This document shows, piece after piece, positions 1 to 9,033 of a DNA stretch of 64,000 nucleotides (the stretch's first letter is position 1; every line of letters starts with the position of its first letter). The position numbers and the translations under genes were made by a program. Source of the stretch: CBDCGV01 sp965216955 (GTDB taxonomy: Bacteria > Bacteroidota > Bacteroidia > Chitinophagales > JADIYW01); NCBI GenBank assembly GCA_965216955.1, contig CBDCGV010000009.1, positions 62,001-126,000 of the forward strand, written 5' to 3'. The notes under the pieces are model-generated. The model had not been told where the DNA came from. It did not search any database and saw only the letters and a program-made list of their open reading frames with translations.

Positions 1-759
1 AGATTGAATGGTCTCTGCCATTTGATTATAAGTCTCTGCCAAAACACTTAAATCTCCTCCTTGTTTCATATCTATTCTCGCTTCATAATCTCCTCCTGAG
101 AATCGCCGTACTGTAGCTATAATCTTGTTAAGGTTTCTTGTTAGCAACCAAATAATTAATAATCCTATTACCAATGCTCCAATTAAAGTAAGCGCAAATG
201 TTCTTAATCCAACTTTTAAAATGTAACTCTTAAACAATACCGACGCTGCTGATTCATACTCTTCACTTGCAAGTATAGTATAGACATATCCATCAACAAC
301 ACCATCCATATTTTTATGCGCTGCCGCAGAAAACACTTTCTTTTTTCCAGGGTTTCTTGGATCATCTCCTTTAATTATTTGCTGACATTCGTTTTCTATG
401 AACTTTTTAATTGGGGCAATATTCACATAATCTAACTTCACTTTTTTATAAGGAGCAACATAAGACAATATCTTACCATTAACGTCTAAAATATAAACCT
501 CAATACTTGGGTTTATCGCCATCATATGATGCATTATTTCATCAATTCTTTCTGGGATCATCTCTCCATTGTACATGAAAGGTTCTACCTCTTTCATAAT
601 CTGTTCTGCAAGATTTTCATGAAGTTTTTGATTTCTTTCTTGAAAGTATTCTTGAGCTGAATATGTTGATATTAGTACATAGGATAGTCCTAAAACAATT
701 AGGAATAGTAAAAAGATTAGGGATACCTTAATGTATAGTTTATTGGCTATTTTATTCAT
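1..759 (-). CDS. Sensor histidine kinase, N-terminal part (cut by window edge)
   Basis: Reading the minus strand from the ATG at 759 gives 253 codons, open to the window edge. Residues about 10-33 form a first membrane segment. Residues about 35-170 form an extracytoplasmic sensor region. A second membrane segment lies near 175-198 and leads into a HAMP-type linker (NLNKIIATVRRFSGGDYEAR, then LAETYNQMAETI). The kinase core (H-box, ATP-binding domain) would lie beyond position 1 and is not seen. It starts 38 bases after the stop of an OmpR-family regulator on the same strand, so the two form a two-component operon with the regulator first. The signal sensed cannot be told from the sequence. 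Confidence 0.85.
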   Translation of the reverse strand, partial: MNKIANKLYIKVSLIFLLFLIVLGLSYVLISTYSAQEYFQERNQKLHENLAEQIMKEVEPFMYNGEMIPERIDEIMHHMMAINPSIEVYILDVNGKILSYVAPYKKVKLDYVNIAPIKKFIENECQQIIKGDDPRNPGKKKVFSAAAHKNMDGVVDGYVYTILASEEYESAASVLFKSYILKVGLRTFALTLIGALVIGLLIIWLLTRNLNKIIATVRRFSGGDYEARIDMKQGGDLSVLAETYNQMAETIQS

Positions 760-797
760 GCTTTCGTCATTAAGTTAACTTTCCCCTCTTTATATAA

Positions 798-1496
798 TTA
801 ATCCATAAATCTATATCCTACTCCCCAGGTAGTCCTTATAAAAGTAGGTTGTGATATTTCAGGTTCTATCTTAGATCTTAATCTATTGATATGAGAATTA
901 ACGGTATGCTCATACCCTTCAAATTCGTATCCCCAAACCAATTGTAATAATCGGTCTCTCGAATAACTTTTACCAGGGTTTTGAATCATCAAAGCAAGTA
1001 AGTCAAATTCTTTTGGTGTTAGCTCAATTCTTTTATCATCTAATAAAACTTTTCGCTTAGAAATATCCACTTCTAGATTTTCGCATCTAAAAATTTGATT
1101 TTCATTTTCTGATATTGAAGACTTATACATTTCAGTTCTTCTGAAAATTGCTTTAACCCTAGCAATAAATTCTCTAACGGAAAAAGGTTTTGTTAGATAA
1201 TCATCCGCACCTGTTTCTAAACCTAAAATCTTATCTATCTCTTCAGACTTAGATGTTAGCATCAAAATAGGTGTTTTGATTTTATCGGCACGAAGATTTC
1301 TACAAACATCTAGCCCATTCATTCCCGGTAACATTATGTCTAAAATAATGAGATCAAATTCCTCCTGTTTTGCAACTAAATAACCATGATTCCCATCCGT
1401 TTCAAACTTCACATCACAATTCAAATCATTTAAATGAATTTTTAACAAATCCACTATTTGAACATCGTCTTCTATAATTAGCACTCTATGCACCAT
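798..1496 (-). CDS. OmpR/PhoB-family response regulator
   Basis: This 232-residue DNA-binding response regulator pairs with the downstream sensor kinase. The receiver domain (about 1-120) has the acidic pair D10/D11, phospho-acceptor D53 in LIILDIMLPG, T81 and K102 in the TKPF motif. A winged-helix Trans_reg_C domain fills about 135-230 (ELTPKEFDLLALMIQNPG, then VNSHINRLRSKIE and the final TTWGVGYRF). All phosphorylation residues are intact. The first Met follows a TATTTTTG motif by two bases, and two 9-bp direct repeats lie just upstream, so autoregulation is plausible. Target genes are unknown. Confidence 0.95.
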   Translation of the reverse strand: MVHRVLIIEDDVQIVDLLKIHLNDLNCDVKFETDGNHGYLVAKQEEFDLIILDIMLPGMNGLDVCRNLRADKIKTPILMLTSKSEEIDKILGLETGADDYLTKPFSVREFIARVKAIFRRTEMYKSSISENENQIFRCENLEVDISKRKVLLDDKRIELTPKEFDLLALMIQNPGKSYSRDRLLQLVWGYEFEGYEHTVNSHINRLRSKIEPEISQPTFIRTTWGVGYRFMD

Positions 1497-1512
1497 GCAA
1501 AAATAAATTTAG

Positions 1513-1532
1513 AGTATCACAAAAGTATCACA
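1513..1532 (-). promoter_or_regulatory. Tandem 9-bp direct repeat upstream of response regulator
   Basis: AGTATCACA occurs at 1513-1521 and again at 1524-1532, an 11-bp period or about one helical turn. A TATTTTTG-like -7 motif lies at 1505-1498 on the minus strand. Direct repeats with 10-11 bp spacing are the usual binding arrangement of OmpR/PhoB-type dimers, so this is a candidate operator for the adjacent regulator. The assignment is inferred from position and spacing only. Confidence 0.45.
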
Positions 1533-1595
1533 CCTTTATTAAGATTAATTAATAAAAAATCTCTTCAATCACCCTATTCACTATGTTTACTGTGA

Positions 1596-2294
1596 TTAGA
1601 GTTTATTTAGCTGCCAATTATACTCGTAGTATCCAACATTAGAAGTAGAGGGAATTTTATTGGTTCTGTATTTATTAATAAAATCTAAGATTCCCTTTTT
1701 GGTGTTTCCGAAATCAACTATATACCACTCAAAAATCTGCGATACGTCAACTTTACCATTTGAAACTTTAATAAAACTATTGTCATTAACTGCTTTTTTT
1801 GTTTGAGTCAATAATTGATCATATAAAAGCTTAGGTTGATAAGCAAAGTTCTCAATTTTAGGACAACCTATGGCCGCACAAACCAAAACAAAATGAATTC
1901 TGGGCTCTTTCCATTTTTTACGGATGACATTATTCTCAATATCATTCAATGTTAAAAGACTTCCCGCAACATTATGCTTTTTAGCATCAAAAAAACCACT
2001 TACATCCAAAGGAGACTTTGGAATATTATTGTCTAATACACTTTTAATTACCAAAATATTATAGCTATTGATATAGAACGCAAAAATCTCATCATCAGAG
2101 CATCCCTTTAAATTGGTATTTGCGATGGCCTCCGTTAAAACTTTTATTTCTGCCTTATTAATTGATGAATACTTTACTTTTCCCTCTTGAACATACTTTT
2201 TCAAAAATGCATCTACATCAGAAAAAAAATGATCACTTACTCCAAAAACATTTTGAATAAACAGAAGTGCTAGAATTAATAATGGCGTTCTCAT
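1596..2294 (-). CDS. DUF547 domain-containing secreted protein
   Basis: This 232-residue protein has a signal peptide (about residues 1-18, ending near VFG). The DUF547 core includes FAFYINSYNILVIKSVL, then IENNVIRKKWKEPRIHFVLVCAA, IGCP and the FEWYIVDF region. DUF547 has no firmly established activity. Its members are common in Bacteroidota and also occur next to arsenosugar-type arsM/arsS genes. Here it is divergent from an ArsM-like methyltransferase with only 71 bases between the start codons, which suggests shared control or function. The function is not known. Confidence 0.85.
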   Translation of the reverse strand: MRTPLLILALLFIQNVFGVSDHFFSDVDAFLKKYVQEGKVKYSSINKAEIKVLTEAIANTNLKGCSDDEIFAFYINSYNILVIKSVLDNNIPKSPLDVSGFFDAKKHNVAGSLLTLNDIENNVIRKKWKEPRIHFVLVCAAIGCPKIENFAYQPKLLYDQLLTQTKKAVNDNSFIKVSNGKVDVSQIFEWYIVDFGNTKKGILDFINKYRTNKIPSTSNVGYYEYNWQLNKL

Positions 2295-2365
2295 AATTTA
2301 TTTTTTGTTAGAAGATGAACCAATTTGAAACGAAAATAATTCATTAGATGTATTAATTTAACATA

Positions 2366-3337
2366 ATGAGCAACTATCAAGAAACCGTAAGCAAAGTTTA
2401 TAAGGAAGCTGCATTGAGTCCAGATATTGGTTTGTGCTGCACAACGACTCCTATTTGGCAACTACCTGAACTCAAGATTCCAAAAACAATGTTAGAAATG
2501 AATTATGGATGTGGCTCAACAGTACATCCTAGGGACTTATCTAATAATCCTAAAATTCTATATGTTGGTGTTGGAGGAGGTATGGAATTACTTCAGTTCA
2601 GTTATTTTAATCGTAAACCTGGTGGAGTTATAGGCGTAGATATTGTTGATGAGATGCTTACAGCTTGCGCTAATAATTTTGTAGAAGCAGAGCAACTTAA
2701 TTCATGGTTCAAAAAAGAATTTATTGAGCTAAAGAAAGGTACTGCACTACAATTACCAATTAAAGACAGTAGTATTGATGTTGCTGCCCAGAATTGTTTA
2801 TTTAACATTTTTGAATTGAACGATTTAAAGTTAGCGCTTCAAGAAATTTACCGTGTTCTTAAACCGCATGGCAGACTGGTTTTATCGGACCCTATATGTG
2901 AGCAAGCAATGCCAAATGCTTTAAAACAAGATGCCAAACTTAGAGCACTTTGTTTAAGTGGAGCTTTACCTTTAAATCAATATCTTAAGTTAATTACGGA
3001 TATCGGTTTCGGAACTATTGAAGTTAGAGCAAAACGCCCCTATAGAATCCTTTCTCCAAAACACTACAATACTGATCAATTAATCATCACAGAAAGTGTA
3101 GAAATTTGTGCTATCAAAGATCCTATTCCTGATGATGGTCCATGTATTTTTACAGGAAAGACCGCTATTTATTTTGGACAAGAAGCATATTTTGATGACC
3201 AAAAAGGACATATGCTGATGCAAAATCAACCTTTAAGCATTTGCGACAAAACGGCCAATGCCCTCTCTAGCTTATCAAGATCCGATATATACATATCAGA
3301 TTCTACTTTCTTTTATGATGGAGGAGGCTGCTGTTAG
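2366..3337 (+). CDS. arsM: ArsM-like SAM-dependent arsenite methyltransferase (arsenosugar type)
   Basis: This 323-residue class I methyltransferase has SAM motif I at ILYVGVGGGMELLQF, the acidic loop GVIGVDIVDEM and motif IV/post-I around DSSIDVAAQNCLFNIFE. It is Cys-rich in the ArsM manner: C24-C25 near the N-terminus, GCG near residue 50, single Cys in LSDPICEQ and LRALCLSGA, and a terminal GGGCC. This layout resembles the arsenosugar-biosynthesis branch of arsenite methyltransferases, which normally act with the radical SAM enzyme ArsS. No arsS is seen in the window. The expected role is methylation of As(III) thiol adducts in the cytoplasm. Substrate assignment rests on family resemblance, not on context with other ars genes. 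Confidence 0.75.
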   Translation: MSNYQETVSKVYKEAALSPDIGLCCTTTPIWQLPELKIPKTMLEMNYGCGSTVHPRDLSNNPKILYVGVGGGMELLQFSYFNRKPGGVIGVDIVDEMLTACANNFVEAEQLNSWFKKEFIELKKGTALQLPIKDSSIDVAAQNCLFNIFELNDLKLALQEIYRVLKPHGRLVLSDPICEQAMPNALKQDAKLRALCLSGALPLNQYLKLITDIGFGTIEVRAKRPYRILSPKHYNTDQLIITESVEICAIKDPIPDDGPCIFTGKTAIYFGQEAYFDDQKGHMLMQNQPLSICDKTANALSSLSRSDIYISDSTFFYDGGGCC

Positions 3338-3373
3338 CATAAATATTTGATCAATTGACATTACCTTTACATA

Positions 3374-4156
3374 ATGGCAAAAGAGGTAATAAGAAATTGG
3401 TCAAGAAAATACCTTAAGCGAATATTTTATGCGCTATCAATATCCATATTAGCGTTAATAATTGGTGTTGTAGGTTATACCATTATAGAGGGCTATTCCT
3501 TAACCGACGCTATATACATGACCGTTATTACATTGTCAACAGTTGGTTTTGGAGAAGTAGCCCCCCTTAGTTGGTATGGAAAATTATTTACGATAGTACT
3601 TATTGTAATTAATTTTGGTGTTTTCGCTTATGCAATCAGTGTAATTACTTCTTTCGTTATTGATGGAGACTTTAAGGAATTAATAAAACTAAAAAAAATG
3701 ACTAACAAAATTAATAACTTGGAAAACCACATTATTATTTGTGGCTATGGCAGGTTAGGTAAGGTATTATGTGAGGATTTAAATAAAGTAGGTAAGCAAT
3801 TTTTAGTTGTAGAAAACAACCACAAAAAAATTGAGCTTATTAAATCCAAAGGCTTTTTATATTACGAGGGAGATGCCACTAAAGATGAAACAATTACTAG
3901 TTTAAGTATTGAAAAAGCAAGTACATTAATAACAACCATCCCAACCGATGCCACCAATACTTTTATTGTGTTGGCGGCAAAAGAGCTTAACAAGGATATT
4001 AATGTAATTAGTCGTGCTTCAGAAGAAGCGAATATTAGTAAACTAAGACTTGCCGGAGCCAATCATGTTATAATGCCAGAACATATTGGTGGTGCATACA
4101 TGGCAGCATTAGTAAATGGCACTGAAAATATTGACATTGGTAATTGGGGATATTAG
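3374..4156 (+). CDS. Two-TM potassium channel with RCK (TrkA-N) domain
   Basis: This 260-residue protein has membrane segments at about 18-38 and 71-94 flanking a pore helix with a K+ selectivity filter (TVGFGE, residues 56-61). It is followed by a cytoplasmic RCK/TrkA-N domain with a dinucleotide-binding glycine motif (GYGRLG, 124-129) that runs to the C-terminus. There is no clear TrkA-C domain, so it is shorter than many RCK-gated channels. It starts 36 bases after the methyltransferase stop on the same strand and may be cotranscribed. The likely role is regulated K+ flux across the inner membrane. Confidence 0.9.
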   Translation: MAKEVIRNWSRKYLKRIFYALSISILALIIGVVGYTIIEGYSLTDAIYMTVITLSTVGFGEVAPLSWYGKLFTIVLIVINFGVFAYAISVITSFVIDGDFKELIKLKKMTNKINNLENHIIICGYGRLGKVLCEDLNKVGKQFLVVENNHKKIELIKSKGFLYYEGDATKDETITSLSIEKASTLITTIPTDATNTFIVLAAKELNKDINVISRASEEANISKLRLAGANHVIMPEHIGGAYMAALVNGTENIDIGNWGY

Positions 4157-4222
4157 ATATCCATTCAAATTCAATATAAATAAGTTAAAACATCATAAGG
4201 TGAACCTAATAGAATAAATCTT

Positions 4223-4849
4223 ATGCAGCTTACCTTTCGACAAGCAACACCACTAGATGTAGACAAAGCAGCACCCTTGATATATAGTTCAGGTCCTCTT
4301 GCTTGGGAATATGTATTTGCTGGAAAAAAAACCGGAAGTGCCCTAAATTTTATGAAATTCAGCTTTCTTAAGCGCAAAGGGCAATTAGGTTGTAACAATC
4401 ATATCGTTGCGCTCATCAATGATGAAGTGGTTGGTTGTGCCACCTATTATTCGACTGATGTAACTTTCAAATACTTGTTCAACAATCTTAAGAATATACT
4501 TTCCTTTTATAACTTTTTTGATGCTTTCAAAGTTATTATGAGAGGATTAAGAACAGAAAATGTATTACGCCCACCCAAAAAAGGTAGCCACTATATTGCA
4601 CATGTTGGCATTGATCCAAAATATAGAGGTAAAGGATTCGGGAACCAATTGATGCACCACCTTATAAAAAAGGGGATTGATCTAAACCGTAAATATGCTG
4701 AATTAGATGTTGCGCATAATAACCTAAATGCCTATCGCTTATATAAAAGACTTGGTTTTAAAGATTTTAAGAAGACTATTGCGAGCGATTCGCTAAAAAA
4801 TGAATTTGGAAAAATTATTGATCATATTAATATGAGAAAACCATTATAA
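4223..4849 (+). CDS. GNAT-family N-acetyltransferase
   Basis: This 208-residue protein carries the GNAT acetyl-CoA-binding motif A (HVGIDPKYRGKGFGNQLMHHL, with the RGKGFG loop) and a motif B-like NAYRLYKRLGFK. It resembles RimI-type and small-molecule acetyltransferases, but the acceptor cannot be deduced. It is a single gene following the K+ channel by 66 bases. No signal peptide is seen, so it is cytoplasmic. Confidence 0.85.
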   Translation: MQLTFRQATPLDVDKAAPLIYSSGPLAWEYVFAGKKTGSALNFMKFSFLKRKGQLGCNNHIVALINDEVVGCATYYSTDVTFKYLFNNLKNILSFYNFFDAFKVIMRGLRTENVLRPPKKGSHYIAHVGIDPKYRGKGFGNQLMHHLIKKGIDLNRKYAELDVAHNNLNAYRLYKRLGFKDFKKTIASDSLKNEFGKIIDHINMRKPL

Positions 4850-4882
4850 CTTCATGAAGAAAACCCATTAGTTTCGGTAACC

Positions 4883-5953
4883 CTAAGTACCTTTTAGAAC
4901 ATATTTTTTGTAATACGCGATAATCAATGTAGTAAATGGTAAAGCGATAATCATTCCTAAAATTCCCATCAAGCTTCCCCAGATGGCAATAGATAAAAGC
5001 ATAATAGCTGGATTCATACCAGTGACTTCTTTCATTAGTCTAGGTACTAAAACTGCATCTTCTAAAATTTGAACCACCCCAAAAATCCCAATTACAACTA
5101 CAAGATATATCCAAAATGGATTTCCTGTCTCTACTGAAAGTAATCCCGCACTTAAGAGACAGGGTATTAACCCTAAATTTTGTAAATAGGGGATATAGTT
5201 CATCGTACCTACCATTATTGCCAGTAACAGGGCAAGTGGTAATCCCATTATACTAAAGGCAATTGAAAAAAGCACAATATTGATAAGAACAATGATTGTT
5301 TTTTGCCTAAAATACCCCATCATATTATGGCTAAAATCATCAACAAATTCAACGGCCTGAGCTCTAAACTTAACTGGAATATATTTATGCCAGTTCTCCT
5401 TAAACGCATCATAATCTTGTAAAATAAATACCAAATAAAGCAAAACAGCTATAAGGCCAATAAAACTCACTAAAAAGCCAAAAACATTAGTAAAGGTGCC
5501 CCATATTCCAGGCAATACTTTTTGAACCATAGGAGATAGGTTTTCAAAAGTGAGATACTCCATAAACCTATCGCTTTGAAAAAAATCCTTCAACCAATTG
5601 GCAATATTGGTAGGAATAAAGCTACCGCTAAATAATGTGTCTTTATTCTCAATATAAATCTCTGCAAAGCGATTATATTCTTTTATCATAGAAGGAATAA
5701 CAATAGCATAGAATATTGCATGTCCAATTAATATCAACAAAAAAGTAATGATTAAAGCAACACTCCTATTCCCTTTTACTCTTTTTTGAATCCAACTTAC
5801 AATTGGATTAAGTAAATAGGCAAGTACCAAAGCAATTACGAATGGTAATAATACAGCACTTAATTTATTAATAAGCACCACCATACCCCAACCAATTAAT
5901 CCATAAATCAACAACCGAATGGTTCTATCTATTGTAAATTCTTTATCAAGCAT
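4883..5953 (-). CDS. AI-2E family (PerM/YdiK-type) membrane transporter
   Basis: This 356-residue protein has about eight hydrophobic segments. These include two N-terminal ones (GLIGWGMVVLINKLSAVLL, VIALVLAYLLNPIVSW) and a C-terminal block with MNYIPYLQNLG, EDAVLVPRLMKEVTGMNPAIML and a final glycine/leucine-rich pair, all hallmarks of the AI-2E/UPF0118 family. Members include the autoinducer exporter TqsA and Na+/H+ or general permeases, so the substrate is open. It is convergent with the upstream acetyltransferase (33 bases between stops) and stands alone. Confidence 0.9.
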   Translation of the reverse strand: MLDKEFTIDRTIRLLIYGLIGWGMVVLINKLSAVLLPFVIALVLAYLLNPIVSWIQKRVKGNRSVALIITFLLILIGHAIFYAIVIPSMIKEYNRFAEIYIENKDTLFSGSFIPTNIANWLKDFFQSDRFMEYLTFENLSPMVQKVLPGIWGTFTNVFGFLVSFIGLIAVLLYLVFILQDYDAFKENWHKYIPVKFRAQAVEFVDDFSHNMMGYFRQKTIIVLINIVLFSIAFSIMGLPLALLLAIMVGTMNYIPYLQNLGLIPCLLSAGLLSVETGNPFWIYLVVVIGIFGVVQILEDAVLVPRLMKEVTGMNPAIMLLSIAIWGSLMGILGMIIALPFTTLIIAYYKKYVLKGT

Positions 5954-6089
5954 AGTACTTTTTATTACCTCTAAACAAAATTTTCAATTCAAAATTAATA
6001 GAGCATGATTAAATCCCTCGTCAATTTAATTTAATTATTAAACATTTAAAATGATTAAGTAAACTTCTTTTTCGATTGAGCAATAACTC

Positions 6090-6097
6090 TATTTTTG
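6090..6097 (+). promoter_or_regulatory. -7 promoter element of SulP gene
   Basis: TATTTTTG matches the Bacteroidota -7 consensus TAnnTTTG. It places transcription start only a few bases before the ATG at 6107, so the mRNA would be nearly leaderless. This also rules against the in-frame TTG at 6095 as the start codon. No convincing -33 element was found. Confidence 0.5.
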
Positions 6098-6106
6098 CGC
6101 GCCTGT

Positions 6107-7705
6107 ATGGGACAATTTGATTTTACAACACTAAAGAAAACTTTAAGAGGAGATATTTTTGCAGGTTTAACGGTAGCCTTAGCATTGGTTCCGGAAGCTG
6201 TAGCTTTTGCATTTGTAGCTGGAGTTGATCCTTTAGTAGGTTTATATGCCGCTTTTATAGTTGGTTTTGTTACTTCCATCTTTGGGGGGCGACCAGGTAT
6301 GATTTCAGGGGCTACAGGAGCATTAGCAGTTGTAATGGTAAGCCTGGTAAAAGAAGGCAATGAAATGGGCGCCCCTGGTGACGAAATGGGCCTTTATTAT
6401 CTTTTTGTCACTGTTATATTGATGGGAATTATTCAAATACTAGCTGGCCTATTTAAACTAGGTAAATTTGCACGCTTAATACCACATCCTGTAATGCTAG
6501 GATTTGTAAATGGACTAGCCATTGTCATATTTCTTTCACAATTGGAAATGTTTAAAGAGCACATTAATGGAGAGCATGTTTGGTTGAAAGGAAAGGATCT
6601 TTTTACAATGCTTGCGCTTGTAGTTGGAACCATGGGTATGATGTGGGGACTTCCTAAGATAAATAAAAAAATTCCTGGAGGACTAATTGCAATTGTATCG
6701 GTTTCATTGTTAGTAATTTTCACTCAAATGGACGTTGCTACAGTAGGCTCCTTTATTAGAGATGGTGGAGGAACAGGCTTAAAAGGAGGTCTTCCTATAC
6801 CGCAATTAGATCTATTTCAAAAAATCCCTCTCAACTTGGAAACTCTATCCTTTGTCTTTCCCTACGCGCTCATTTTAGCTTTAATTGGGCTTACAGAATC
6901 TTTAATGACGTTAAACCTAATTGATGAACTGACAGAAACTCATGGCAACAGTAATAGAGAGTGTATTGCTTTAGGAAGTGCTAATGTAATCACCGGTTTT
7001 TTTGGTGGAATGGGAGGATGTGCAATGATTGGACAATCTCTAATAAATATCAATTCGGGAGGTAGATCTAGAGTTTCAGGGGCATTTGCCGCAGTAACTC
7101 TATTGTTTTTTATACTCTTTGCCTCCTCGCTTATAGAAGCTGTTCCAATTGCTGCACTAGTAGGTGTAATGTTTATGGTTGTTATTGGAACTTTCGCTTG
7201 GTCTAGTTTACAAATATTACACAAAATTCCAGCAGGAGATGCTTTAGCTATCTTATTGGTAACTATACTAACTGTAAAGTATGATCTTGCTATAGCCGTA
7301 ATCGCAGGGGTTATTCTAAGCGCATTGATATTCTCATGGGAAAATGCTAAGAGAATTAGAGCCAGAAAAACCATTTTGCCCGGAAAAATCATTTATGAAA
7401 TATGGGGACCACTGTTTTTCGGTTCTATTACTGAATTCAATAAAAAATTTGACTTCAGAGGAGAACATGAAGAAGTGGTTATAGATTTTCTTGAATCTAG
7501 GGTATGTGATCATTCAGGAGTAGAAGCCATCCAAAATTTAGTCGATAGATTTGAATCCTTTGGAAAAAAAGTAAAGCTCAAACATCTAAGCCATGATTGT
7601 AGTGCTATTTTATGTAAGGTAAACCCACACCTCTCTGAAGTAATAGAAGAAGCTATTGATGATCCCAAATACAACGTTATGATGAAAAATGAAGAATTCA
7701 TTTAA
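6107..7705 (+). CDS. SulP family inorganic anion transporter with STAS domain
   Basis: This protein is about 532 residues from the ATG at 6107; a TTG four codons earlier overlaps the promoter motif and is less likely. The N-terminal two thirds hold some 12-14 membrane segments. They open with GDIFAGLTVALALVPEAVAFAFVAGV, then ISGATGALAVVM and the GGMGGCAMIGQSLININSGGRSRVSG signature typical of the family. The last ~100 residues form a cytoplasmic STAS domain (VVIDFLESRVCDHSGVEAI). SulP proteins carry sulfate, bicarbonate or other anions, often with Na+ or H+. No neighbour points to one substrate; no carbonic anhydrase or sulfate-assimilation gene is adjacent. Confidence 0.93.
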   Translation: MGQFDFTTLKKTLRGDIFAGLTVALALVPEAVAFAFVAGVDPLVGLYAAFIVGFVTSIFGGRPGMISGATGALAVVMVSLVKEGNEMGAPGDEMGLYYLFVTVILMGIIQILAGLFKLGKFARLIPHPVMLGFVNGLAIVIFLSQLEMFKEHINGEHVWLKGKDLFTMLALVVGTMGMMWGLPKINKKIPGGLIAIVSVSLLVIFTQMDVATVGSFIRDGGGTGLKGGLPIPQLDLFQKIPLNLETLSFVFPYALILALIGLTESLMTLNLIDELTETHGNSNRECIALGSANVITGFFGGMGGCAMIGQSLININSGGRSRVSGAFAAVTLLFFILFASSLIEAVPIAALVGVMFMVVIGTFAWSSLQILHKIPAGDALAILLVTILTVKYDLAIAVIAGVILSALIFSWENAKRIRARKTILPGKIIYEIWGPLFFGSITEFNKKFDFRGEHEEVVIDFLESRVCDHSGVEAIQNLVDRFESFGKKVKLKHLSHDCSAILCKVNPHLSEVIEEAIDDPKYNVMMKNEEFI

Positions 7706-7719
7706 TAACCATCGCCTTC

Positions 7720-8934
7720 TTATCCATACATATTAACGGCAGCAATATATGCTGTAGTCCATGCTGCCTGAAAGTTATAACCTCCAGTTATGGCATCAAT
7801 ATTTAAAACTTCTCCAGCAAAATAAAGCCCCTTTAAAAATTTGTGTTCCAAAGTTTTAGTATTAATCTCTTTTAAATTAACACCTCCACAGGTTACAAAC
7901 TCTTCTTTAAAAGTGCTTTTACCATCTACATCTAATAAGCAATTGCATAATTGTTCTTCTAACTTGATAAGCTGCTTTCTCCCTAGTGCTGATAATTTCA
8001 CATTTTTATCTATCCCTGCAGACTCCAAAAGAGCAAACTTTAATCTTTTAGGAAGGTTAAACAATTCGATATTCAGCATTTTTTGTTTCCCATTTTTATC
8101 AATCAAGTTTCTTAATTCCCTATGTATCTCTTCTTTCGGTTTACCAGTCCAATTAATTAGTATTTTAAACCGGTAGTTTCTTTTAGCAAAAGTTGCTGCT
8201 TCTTTAGCTGACAATTTTAATATAGCAGGTCCACTTAATCCCCAGTGTGTTATTAGTACCGCTCCATTTGTAGCATTCTTTTGCCCAGCAATTCTTATTC
8301 TTGCATTTTTTACTGCAATTCCTTGTAGATTCTTGATAAGGGGAGATTGTATATTGAAAGTAAATAATGAAGGGTGTAAATCTGTAATTCCAACACCTAT
8401 GTCTCTAAGTATCGCAAAAAAAGAAGAGCTACTTCCTGTTGCTACAAGCACTTTATTTGCTTTAAATACTCCACTTTTTTGAATGCAAACAGTCCATTGA
8501 TTATCCCTTAGCTCTAGTTTAGTTACCCCACTTTGAGTTTGAAGTTCTCCTTTGCCATTTAAATAAGAACCCTTAAGGCCATCAATAATCGTTTGTGATC
8601 TATTGCTAACGGGAAAAAAACGCCCATCTTCCTCTGCCTTCAGCTTTATTCTTTTTTTTGCAAACCATTTAATGATGCTTTGATTATTAAATTTTGCAAA
8701 CCATTTTCGCATTTGCCTCCAACCTCTAGGATAGTATTCCCCGAAAGTGGATAATTCAAAGTGGATATTGGTTACATTGCACCTTCCTCCACCAGAAATT
8801 TTAACCTTCTGAAGTACTTTATTACTCTTTTCTAATATGAGTACTCTTTTTTGAGGGTACTTCTCTAAAAAAATATTCCCCGCAAAAAAACCTGCAGCTC
8901 CCCCTCCAATTATAATTAAATCATAAGTCATCAA
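7720..8934 (-). CDS. HI0933/YhiN-family flavoprotein (FAD-dependent oxidoreductase)
   Basis: This 404-residue protein has an N-terminal FAD Rossmann motif (DLIIIGGGAAGFFAGN, with the acidic residue ending LILEKS), then the family motif VKISGGGRCNVTN and the ATGSSS segment near residue 170. The C-terminal GLYFAGEVLNIDAITGGYNFQAAW is the classic YhiN/HI0933 FAD-closing motif. The physiological role is poorly defined; some members are annotated as aminoacetone oxidase. It is convergent with the SulP gene, 14 bases between stops. I take the second Met as equally possible for the start. Confidence 0.92.
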   Translation of the reverse strand: MMTYDLIIIGGGAAGFFAGNIFLEKYPQKRVLILEKSNKVLQKVKISGGGRCNVTNIHFELSTFGEYYPRGWRQMRKWFAKFNNQSIIKWFAKKRIKLKAEEDGRFFPVSNRSQTIIDGLKGSYLNGKGELQTQSGVTKLELRDNQWTVCIQKSGVFKANKVLVATGSSSSFFAILRDIGVGITDLHPSLFTFNIQSPLIKNLQGIAVKNARIRIAGQKNATNGAVLITHWGLSGPAILKLSAKEAATFAKRNYRFKILINWTGKPKEEIHRELRNLIDKNGKQKMLNIELFNLPKRLKFALLESAGIDKNVKLSALGRKQLIKLEEQLCNCLLDVDGKSTFKEEFVTCGGVNLKEINTKTLEHKFLKGLYFAGEVLNIDAITGGYNFQAAWTTAYIAAVNMYG

Positions 8935-9033
8935 AAATCTAAATCAATATATGAGTCCTTTAATAAATATGTTTTACATTTATGAAACTCAAGTTCGAAA
9001 ATTTATCCATTAGAATAGCAAAAATTATTTTCA

